A stretch of 64,000 nt of DNA from contig NZ_CP135921.1 of the NCBI RefSeq assembly GCF_032397745.1, positions 2,976,001-3,040,000 on the forward strand, given 5' to 3'. A program made the position numbers and the translations under genes. Numbering within the stretch: position 1 is the first letter of the stretch; each line of letters opens with the position of its first letter. The notes under the pieces were generated by a model that was not told where the DNA came from, made no database searches, and saw only the letters and a list, made by a program, of their open reading frames with translations. Shown here in pieces: positions 28,714-35,721 of this stretch. The DNA is from Bradyrhizobium prioriisuperbiae (GTDB lineage Bacteria > Pseudomonadota > Alphaproteobacteria > Rhizobiales > Xanthobacteraceae).

Positions 28714-29375
28714 GTCAGATCCTTCGTGACCATCCAGCCGGCGCCGCGGACGTTCCGCACGACGTCCTTGCCGTATTTCTTGCGCAGTCCATGGATCAGG
28801 ACGTCGACGGCGTTGCTCTGCACCTCGTCGCCCCACCCATAGATCCGGCTCTCGATCTGCGCCCGCGACAGGATTCGTCCCGGCCGCTCCATCAGCGCAT
28901 AGAGCACCGAGAATTCGCGGCCGGACAGCACATGCTGAACATTGCGGAACGTCGCGATCTGCGTGGCGGGATCGAGCATGATCTCACCGCTTGTCATGAT
29001 GGGGAGCGCACGATCACCGGCGCGCCGCATCACCGCGCGCATCCGGGCCAGCAGCACGGGCAATTCGAATGGCTTGACGATGTAGTCATCGGCGCCGAGG
29101 TCGAGGCCGGCCACCATGTCCTTCACGCCATCCCTGGCGGTGATGATCAGGGCCGGCGTTTTGGCGCCAGCCTGCCGTCTCGCCTTGAGTACATCCAGGC
29201 CTGACATCTTCGGCAGGCCGATATCGATAAGGGCGATTGCATAATCGGACCGTTCCAGGGCGGCGAAGCCATCGATGCCGTTGCGCGTCCAGTCCACGCT
29301 CATGCCGTTGTCACTCAAGCCACGGACCAGCGCCTTGCCGAACATCGCGTCATCTTCGATCAGCAAAACGCGCAT
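28710..29375 (-). CDS. OmpR-family response regulator (QseB/PmrA-like)
   Basis: 221 aa. Receiver domain with acidic pocket Glu7/Asp8/Asp9, phospho-acceptor Asp51 (ALIDIGLP) and a conserved Lys in DDYIVKPFE. The winged-helix effector contains ESRIYGWGDEVQSNAVDVLI, typical of the QseB/PmrA branch. First gene of a leftward two-gene operon with the kinase (4-bp overlap). Divergent from the TonB-dependent receptor gene, whose upstream region carries three 11-bp-spaced CTAAT repeats that could be its binding site. Confidence 0.94.
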   Translation of the reverse strand: MRVLLIEDDAMFGKALVRGLSDNGMSVDWTRNGIDGFAALERSDYAIALIDIGLPKMSGLDVLKARRQAGAKTPALIITARDGVKDMVAGLDLGADDYIVKPFELPVLLARMRAVMRRAGDRALPIMTSGEIMLDPATQIATFRNVQHVLSGREFSVLYALMERPGRILSRAQIESRIYGWGDEVQSNAVDVLIHGLRKKYGKDVVRNVRGAGWMVTKDLT

Positions 29376-29766
29376 CGGTCTCGGCCCATGCCTGAATGGC
29401 GTTCATGGAAAGGGAATGCGTTGTCGAGCGTGCAATGATCGCTCGGACAACGCCGCGGGGCAGCTTTCCAAGCAGAATTTGGCAGCTTGAGATTGGCCCC
29501 GCGTCAAATGATCTTGTTGAGTACCAGGTATTTCAGGTCAAGCGTTCCGCAGGTTTCCAGTTTAGAACGATTACAATTTTAGAGGGCTTATCGTTCCTGC
29601 CGACGTGAAGCTGGCTCGCGAGTGCTGCCCTGGCGGACGCTCGACCTATTCTAATGTCCATCTAATTTTCCCCTAATTCTCGCCCGGCAAATGTTTCCTC
29701 GCGTTTCCAGGGGAGCGCGAAAACGACGCCTTTGGTGTGGGCGGATCAAGAAAACGGGGGCATTCA
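29376..29766. other. Intergenic regulatory region, no gene seen
   Basis: 391 bp between the divergent response regulator and TonB-dependent receptor genes. It holds the phased CTAAT repeats annotated separately, and an AT-rich segment around 29561-29583 (TTTAGAACGATTACAATTTT) that loosely resembles an iron-control (Irr) element but is not a good inverted repeat. No open reading frame here looks like a gene. Confidence 0.6.
29650..29677 (+). promoter_or_regulatory. Three 11-bp-phased CTAAT direct repeats
   Basis: TCTAAT (29650), TCTAAT (29661) and CCTAAT (29672) are spaced exactly 11 bp apart with 5-bp spacers, ending 89 bp before the receptor ATG. OmpR-type regulators bind such one-turn direct repeats; PmrA/QseB sites are CTTAA-like with similar spacing. 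The adjacent response regulator is the obvious candidate binder. Confidence 0.5.
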
Positions 29767-32070
29767 ATGACTGTTTTGAGCGGCGCTGGGGCGCGTATTT
29801 CTCGTCGGCACAAGGGGCTTCTGCTCTCCGCAAGTGCCATTGCGATCGGCTTTGCCATATCCGCCAGCTTCGAGCCGGCTATCGCGCAGGATGCGAGGCC
29901 GGGTGCCGCAGCTCTGCCGCCGGTCTATGTCGCACCGGGCGCGAGCCGCCCGCAGCGGGCTCAATCGACGCGATCGTCGTCGGCGCGTCGCGTGGTTCGC
30001 TCTCGGCAGGTCGCTCAATCGCAGCCCCAGCGGCAGCCGCCGAGCGTCAACAGCCAGGATGCGCGCACCGGGCAGAGCGGTTATATCACCCAGGGAATCA
30101 CCAGCGGCACCAAGACCAGGACAGCGCTGATCAATGTGCCGCAGTCGGTCACGGTGCTGACCAAGGAGTTCATCAAGGATCAGGCGTTCACATCGATCGG
30201 TGAAGCCGTTCGTTACGTGCCCGGCGTCATCTACCATCAGGGCGAATCGCATCGCGACGATCTGGTCATTCGCGGTCAGCGCAGCAACGCGGATTTTTTC
30301 ACCAACGGCATCCGCGACGACGTCCAGTATTTCCGCGATTTCTACAATCTGCAGCGCCTGGAGGTATTGAAGGGCTCCAACGCCATGATCTTCGGCCGCG
30401 GTGGTGGCGGCGGCGTGGTCAATCGCGTGCTGAAGGAAGCCGACGGCACCACGGTGCGCGAAGTGACCGTCGGCGGCAACTCCTATCCCGGCGCCCGGAT
30501 CACCACCGATATCGGCCAGGCCGTCAACGAGAATTGGGCGTTCCGCCTCAATGCATTCTACGAGAATACCGAAAGCTATCGGGATTTCGTCAAGCTGGAG
30601 CGCTACGGCTTCAATCCGACGGCGACGTTTGCGCCCAACGACACCACCACCGTCAAATTGAGCTACGAATACCTGCATGATCGGCGCACCGTCGATCGCG
30701 GCATTCCCTCCCAGGCTCGGCCGGGCGGAGCGTTGCCGCAGTCTCCGTTCCAGACCTCGGCATCCATGTTCTATGGAAATCCGGATCTCAACTATGCGCT
30801 GGCCGATGTGCATATCGCCTCGGCGGTCATCGAGCATGATTTCGAAAACGGCTGGACCATCAAGAACGCGTCGCAATTGGCGAACTACAACAAGTTCTAT
30901 CAGAACATCTATCCGGGCGGCCCGGTCAACGCCGCCGGCACCTCGTTCAATCTGAGCGCCTATAACAATGAAACCGACCGGACCAACGTCTTCAATCAGA
31001 CCGATCTGACCTACAAATTCGACACCGGCCCCGTCCGCCATACCCTGCTGTTCGGAGGCGAAGTCGGGCGCCAGACCGGTCTGAGTTACCGTCAGGACGG
31101 TTTCTTCAACAACGTGTCCACGACGTTCCCGACGTCTCCGGTGAATCCGGTGTTGACCACGCCGGTGACCTTCCGCAACACCGCGGGTAATGCCAACAAC
31201 ACCTATGATCTGGGATTGGGAGCAATTTATGTGCAGGACCAGATCGAAATCACCCGTTATCTGCAATTGATCGGCGGTGTGCGGTTCGATCATTTCGACC
31301 TGGATTCGCGCGATCGGCGCACCGGTGTCACGCTATCGCGCGTCGACGATCTCGTCTCGCCGCGGGCAGGGGTCATCGTCAAGCCGATCGAGAACCTGTC
31401 GATCTACGGCAGCTACAGCGTGTCGTATCTGCCGAGCGCGGGCGATCAATTCAGCACCCTGGCGCTTAACACGTCGCTTGCCGCGCCTGAGAAGTTCGTG
31501 AACACGGAAGTGGGGCTGAAGTGGGACATCAATCCGCGCCTGCAATTCTCCACCGCCTTGTATAATCTCGATCGAACCAATCAGCGGCTGCTCGATCCGA
31601 ACGGCAGCGGCCTGTTCATCCTGAGCGGCGCCACCAAAACGAAGGGCTTCGAAGCCGGTCTCGCCGGTTACGTCACGGATGCGTGGCAGGTGACGGGTGG
31701 CTACGCCTACACCGACGCGCGGATCGCGAGCGACAATTCGACCACGATCGTGGCCGGCAACCGCGTCGGCCTCGTGCCCTACAACACATTTTCACTGTGG
31801 AACAAATATCAGTTCACGCCGATGTGGGCGGCGGGTGTGGGCGTCATTCACTACACTAATTTCTATGCGTCATCCGACGATACCGTTCGTATTCCCGGCT
31901 TCACCCGGGTCGACGCGGCGCTGTATTTCCGCCTGAACCAGAGCTGGCGGGCCCAGCTCAACGTCGAGAATGTCTTTGACCGGCGCTATTACGCAACCGC
32001 CGATGGCAACAACAACATCACGCCGGGATCGCCCCGTGCGTTCCGACTGTCCGCAACGGCCAATTTCTAG
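29767..32070 (+). CDS. TonB-dependent siderophore receptor
   Basis: 767 aa from ATG 29767, just after GGGGG; a GTG at 29737 is the alternative. The signal peptide spans about 25-45 and ends EPAIAQ. A Ser/Arg/Gln-rich linker precedes the plug domain (VPQSVTVLTKEFIKDQ ... VLKGSNAMIFGRGGGGGVVN). The 22-strand barrel ends in FRLSATANF with the terminal Phe needed for outer-membrane insertion. The pattern is that of catecholate/hydroxamate ferric-siderophore receptors (Fiu-like). No exbBD or siderophore synthesis genes are nearby. Likely controlled by the divergent two-component system or iron. Confidence 0.93.
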   Translation: MTVLSGAGARISRRHKGLLLSASAIAIGFAISASFEPAIAQDARPGAAALPPVYVAPGASRPQRAQSTRSSSARRVVRSRQVAQSQPQRQPPSVNSQDARTGQSGYITQGITSGTKTRTALINVPQSVTVLTKEFIKDQAFTSIGEAVRYVPGVIYHQGESHRDDLVIRGQRSNADFFTNGIRDDVQYFRDFYNLQRLEVLKGSNAMIFGRGGGGGVVNRVLKEADGTTVREVTVGGNSYPGARITTDIGQAVNENWAFRLNAFYENTESYRDFVKLERYGFNPTATFAPNDTTTVKLSYEYLHDRRTVDRGIPSQARPGGALPQSPFQTSASMFYGNPDLNYALADVHIASAVIEHDFENGWTIKNASQLANYNKFYQNIYPGGPVNAAGTSFNLSAYNNETDRTNVFNQTDLTYKFDTGPVRHTLLFGGEVGRQTGLSYRQDGFFNNVSTTFPTSPVNPVLTTPVTFRNTAGNANNTYDLGLGAIYVQDQIEITRYLQLIGGVRFDHFDLDSRDRRTGVTLSRVDDLVSPRAGVIVKPIENLSIYGSYSVSYLPSAGDQFSTLALNTSLAAPEKFVNTEVGLKWDINPRLQFSTALYNLDRTNQRLLDPNGSGLFILSGATKTKGFEAGLAGYVTDAWQVTGGYAYTDARIASDNSTTIVAGNRVGLVPYNTFSLWNKYQFTPMWAAGVGVIHYTNFYASSDDTVRIPGFTRVDAALYFRLNQSWRAQLNVENVFDRRYYATADGNNNITPGSPRAFRLSATANF

Positions 32071-32094
32071 GGTTTGAAAACATCATGAGATCTG

Positions 32095-32134
32095 CGTATC
32101 CGCGAGCCAACCTGGCCTGCGGATACGATCTTTT
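32095..32134 (+). terminator. Terminator after the siderophore receptor
   Basis: CGTATCCGC (32095-32103) pairs with GCGGATACG (32119-32127), a perfect 9-bp stem with a 15-nt loop. ATCTTTTC follows. It lies 24 bp after the receptor stop. The short T-run makes it a moderate terminator. Confidence 0.6.
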
Positions 32135-32217
32135 CAGGCAGGCGTTCCGGCGCAAGGTCGTTTTCGAGGGGTAGCGAACCCCGGCGAAATAGGGCATCTG
32201 GTGGTCAGAGGTGCCCA

Positions 32218-32937
32218 GTGAGCCTATACTTTGAAGAACTCGATTATCGTCCAACGCCGATCGGTGCCTTGAGCCTGCGCCGGCGCCGAAACCTGTCGCT
32301 GGACGTAGATGTCTTCGAGATCAAGCTCGGCGACGAATACCTGATGTCGAGCCTGTTCACTGCCTCGGAGATCGCGCTGGCCCGGCTGGGGCTGGCGAAG
32401 CTTGCTGGAGCAGAGCTAGACGTTGTGGTTGGCGGGCTTGGTCTCGGCTACACCGCACAGGCTGTGCTGGAGCATCCGAGCGTCAAGTCTCTCACCGTCA
32501 TCGAGGCGCTGGATGCCGTGATCGACTGGCACCAGAGCGCGCTCCTGCCGCTCGGGCCTGGACTCACTGCGGACCCCCGCTGCAGGTTGGTGCACGGTGA
32601 TTTTTTCGCCCTGGCGGCTTCGAAGGACGGCTTCGATCACGCGCAACCCGGGCGACGGTTCGATGCCATCCTGGTCGACATCGATCATTCGCCGGAGCGG
32701 TTGCTGGATCCGCGCAGCACATCTTTCTATCAGCCCGACGGGCTGCGTGGCGTGGCGGCTCATCTCCATCCCGGCGGCATCTTCGGACTCTGGTCCGACG
32801 ACGCGCCGGATGAAGCCTTCACCCAACGGCTGGCCGGCGTCTTCGCGCAGGCGCAGGCCGAACCGGTGACATTCTACAATCCGCTGCAGAACCGCGAATT
32901 CACCCAGGCGGTCTATCTGGCGCGGACGGCTGCCTGA
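32218..32937 (+). CDS. Spermidine synthase-like protein
   Basis: 239 aa with a GTG start. The N-terminus (MSLYFEELDYRPTPIGALSL) and the nucleotide-binding region (VVVGGLGLGYTAQAVLEHP, then SLTVIEALDAVIDWH) show a Rossmann fold of the spermidine synthase/SAM methyltransferase class. FDAILVDIDHSPE is the acidic motif. It is shorter than true spermidine synthases and lacks a clear aminopropyl-acceptor motif, so it may be a methyltransferase of unknown substrate. Stands alone between the receptor gene and the convergent SLOG gene. Confidence 0.75.
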   Translation: MSLYFEELDYRPTPIGALSLRRRRNLSLDVDVFEIKLGDEYLMSSLFTASEIALARLGLAKLAGAELDVVVGGLGLGYTAQAVLEHPSVKSLTVIEALDAVIDWHQSALLPLGPGLTADPRCRLVHGDFFALAASKDGFDHAQPGRRFDAILVDIDHSPERLLDPRSTSFYQPDGLRGVAAHLHPGGIFGLWSDDAPDEAFTQRLAGVFAQAQAEPVTFYNPLQNREFTQAVYLARTAA

Positions 32938-32969
32938 CGGCCAGTATCCGATTCGTTACCCTGCGCCGG

Positions 32970-35018
32970 TCATACTGGCAGGTCCAACCGCTTGTGTCCG
33001 TAGACCATGTGCCAGTCGGCCAAGTCTTCGGTTAACACTTGCGCTGCCGAAAGCAAAACATCACCGGTGGTATCGAGGCGAAGCCTGCGCCGGGCCAGTG
33101 CCAGATCACGTTGCAGCTCTTCGAGAGATGCCGCGGTTTTAGCCGAACGATCGGAGAATTTTTCGAAATCGCCGGTCTCGCGGATCCCCGCCAGGGCCGC
33201 GCCGAGCGCCGGCAGAAACGCTGCCGCGAAGGTGATCCAGTTCTTGATGGCGAAGAGCCACGTACCGAGCCGAGCGTCCGCAGGCATGCCGGTGCTCTGT
33301 TCGATCGGGCCGAGCGCGTCCTGGTGATCATGACCGAACCCGACGATAGCCCCCAGTACCTTGCCCTCCAGCATGATGCCGAACGCAAAAGCGAGCCATC
33401 CGAGAAAGAATACGGCAAGCAGCCCGCCTGTCGTCAGGAAGCAGATGTCGCCGAGGGTGTGGAGCCAGTGATGGATACGGTGCAGCGTCGCGGCATTGGC
33501 CTTGTGCCAGACGATCTGTTCCTCGACGACATGCTTGTCGACGGTGTTCAATACCGCCTGTTGATAGGTGCCGTTAAGCAGAGCGTCGGGGAGGCCGACC
33601 TCTCGGATTGTCGCGCGGAGATACCAGAGGAACCAGGCGGAGGACTTTGGCTCCAGATCGTCGTTGCGTTGGGCCCGGCCGTGTTCGCCGATCAAGGCGA
33701 GAAATCGTGCGTCGCGCAGCATTTCGGCGAGCGCACGATACTCAACCCATTTTTCCTGCCAGCGGCTTTTGCGGCCACGAAGGACCATGCGTACTACGGT
33801 TGTGATCAGGATCAGTTCGAGCGTGACAAGCCCGCATTTGAACGCAAGCTGAGCTTCCGCCTGGTGAAAAAGATCGTGACCGAACAGGCCGAACAACGCA
33901 ATGAAGACTGCACCGGTTGCCAGCAGGTAGGCGTTCACATACGTCGAACGGTAATGGTGCGAAAAATCGACCGCAAGCGCATCGGCCCATGCATAGCGCG
34001 GAACCAGGATATCGGCGATGCGATTGCCCAGATGTCCGGTCTTGGGCCCGTCGGCGGTCAGCGGCGCCCAGTTTTCCGCGTAATGATCAATCGTTTCGGG
34101 CACGAGCTTGAAGCGGATGGGCTTGGCCTCGGCTAAACGCTTCAGCAGGTCATAGCTGATCCAGCGCGACGGCAGCGGCCAGCTCTCGCGGAAAAACTCA
34201 TTCAGGCGCTGATCGGCATATGTGTTGATCGGCGGCGAGACGACGGCACGGATCGCGTCCGTCAGTAAACCGCCGAGGCAATCGGCTTCAGGCGCAACAG
34301 GGCGCTCGTCGTCGTCGATATCTATGACCATTCTGGCAATCGTGTTTTCCAGCGTCGAGATCCAGATCACCGGTATGCCGGCTTCGATGGCGCCCTTGAC
34401 GACGGTCGCTGTGCCGCCCGGTCCTTCTTCCCGTTTGCCGTCCCAAACGGCGATGAGCACGTCGACCTGACGGAGCAGAAAACCGCCAAGCCGCGCGTAA
34501 GCGGCACTGCGATCCTGTGGTTTGTCGGGGGCAATGTCGCCGGTCGGCCTGCTTCGACCGGAGCGCGAACTATTGGGGAGTTCGACCGTCGTGGTCGCTC
34601 CCGCGAGGGCCTTTTTAAAACCTGCGGTCACGTCTATTTCGTCGCCGGCCGCGGACCGCTTGAAATCGGTCGCATAATCGTCACGGGGAAAAGGGAGTAT
34701 GGCATCGAGAGCCCACTGGGCGGGCTTCATTGCAGCGGCGATCTGGTCAGCGCCCTCGGCGAGGCCGCACACCAGCCGCACCGCATGGGGCGCGTGGGAA
34801 TAGACGTCGTTTCCGTTTTGCTCCTTGCGGGCAAATTTGACCAGGGTGTCATCGATGTGTGCGAAAACGTCGCGCAGTTTTTGTTCGACGAAATCAATCG
34901 ACGAGTGCGGAAATTGGTATGGCTTGGGCCGGTGTCCGGTAATCCCGACGCGTAGCACCAAATTCGGTTTCGGCGGGTTGAGGCCGCGATGCATGGAAAT
35001 AGTCAACTCGATGTTCAT
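32970..35018 (-). CDS. SLOG-domain membrane protein (SLATT-like conflict protein)
   Basis: 682 aa. Residues about 20-225 form a SLOG/LOG-type Rossmann domain: RVGITGHR, LVCGLAEGADQIAAA, VDVLIAVWDGK and GGTATVVKGAIEAGIPVIWI, the nucleotide-binding pattern of proteins that sense or process nucleotide signals. Four hydrophobic helices follow: about 365-388, 395-412, 525-555 and 600-625. The layout matches SLOG proteins fused to SLATT-type pore-forming membrane modules in cyclic-nucleotide immunity. No nucleotide cyclase is next to it. Close to a TIR-NB-ARC gene on the same strand, with a GNAT gene between. Confidence 0.7.
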   Translation of the reverse strand: MNIELTISMHRGLNPPKPNLVLRVGITGHRPKPYQFPHSSIDFVEQKLRDVFAHIDDTLVKFARKEQNGNDVYSHAPHAVRLVCGLAEGADQIAAAMKPAQWALDAILPFPRDDYATDFKRSAAGDEIDVTAGFKKALAGATTTVELPNSSRSGRSRPTGDIAPDKPQDRSAAYARLGGFLLRQVDVLIAVWDGKREEGPGGTATVVKGAIEAGIPVIWISTLENTIARMVIDIDDDERPVAPEADCLGGLLTDAIRAVVSPPINTYADQRLNEFFRESWPLPSRWISYDLLKRLAEAKPIRFKLVPETIDHYAENWAPLTADGPKTGHLGNRIADILVPRYAWADALAVDFSHHYRSTYVNAYLLATGAVFIALFGLFGHDLFHQAEAQLAFKCGLVTLELILITTVVRMVLRGRKSRWQEKWVEYRALAEMLRDARFLALIGEHGRAQRNDDLEPKSSAWFLWYLRATIREVGLPDALLNGTYQQAVLNTVDKHVVEEQIVWHKANAATLHRIHHWLHTLGDICFLTTGGLLAVFFLGWLAFAFGIMLEGKVLGAIVGFGHDHQDALGPIEQSTGMPADARLGTWLFAIKNWITFAAAFLPALGAALAGIRETGDFEKFSDRSAKTAASLEELQRDLALARRRLRLDTTGDVLLSAAQVLTEDLADWHMVYGHKRLDLPV

Positions 35019-35184
35019 CGCTGAATATCCGCAATCAGAAAAATGGTCGGTTTGTGTGAAATGTTCGCAGTGAAGGTCTTGCTATTCGGGCAAGCCGTTG
35101 CAGAATATAGCCGACTGTTTACGTTTATTGATGTTTGTCAGTTGATATTTCAAGCAAGCCATTTTTCGGAAAGGTTGTCCAATT

Positions 35185-35721
35185 GTGATCGAATCTCCAC
35201 CCCTGATCATTCGCTGGTGCAACGACGCCGGCATGGCAAGAGATCTCGCGCGCTTCTTCGCGGCGAACGTCACGACCGCCTATATTTCTCATTCCGAGTT
35301 GCAGGGCCCCCGGGCCCTCGACGTTGGTCGATGGCGCCCGGATATTGTCGATGTCTTTGCGCAGGAGATCGAGACCCGTATCGCCAGGGAGGGAGGCAAG
35401 ATTTCCGCCTGTGCCACATCTTATCCCGTCATGGAGGCGCGCCGCGGCGAGCATCTCGTCGGCATCGCACTGGTTTCGCTGTTTCTGGAGGCTCCTGTGC
35501 CTTATGCCATCCTCGAGGACATCGCGGTCGAAACGGCGCATCGCGGCCAGGGTATCGGCAAGGCCATCATCGATTGGGTAACTCTGGAAGCCAGCGGGCA
35601 TGGTTGTGAGCGGATTTTCCTTGAAAGCGGCAAGGACAATCACCGGGCGCACGAACTGTTCGAACGGGAAGGCTTCTCCGCAACCTCGGTGGTCATGATG
35701 AAGCCTCTGCCCAAGCCATAG
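35185..35721 (+). CDS. GNAT family N-acetyltransferase
   Basis: 178 aa, GTG start at 35185. Acetyl-CoA binding motif A is LEDIAVETAHRGQGIGKAII (about residues 111-130, with the R/Q-G-x-G signature), and the C-terminal HRAHELFEREGF motif B is present. Transfers an acetyl group to an unknown amine. Divergent from the SLOG gene (166-bp gap) and convergent with the TIR-NB-ARC gene, overlapping its 3' end by 29 bp. It could be a stand-alone enzyme, or an antidote/modifier in the defence patch. Confidence 0.87.
   Translation: MIESPPLIIRWCNDAGMARDLARFFAANVTTAYISHSELQGPRALDVGRWRPDIVDVFAQEIETRIAREGGKISACATSYPVMEARRGEHLVGIALVSLFLEAPVPYAILEDIAVETAHRGQGIGKAIIDWVTLEASGHGCERIFLESGKDNHRAHELFEREGFSATSVVMMKPLPKP

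Noticed and set aside
29561..29583. An Irr/iron-control element before the siderophore receptor
   Set aside because: TTTAGAA followed by TTTTAGA is a loose direct repeat and lacks the inverted TTCTAAA arm, so support is too weak.
29764..31293. A 509-codon leftward open frame opposite the siderophore receptor
   Set aside because: Antisense shadow of the plug and barrel coding sequence.
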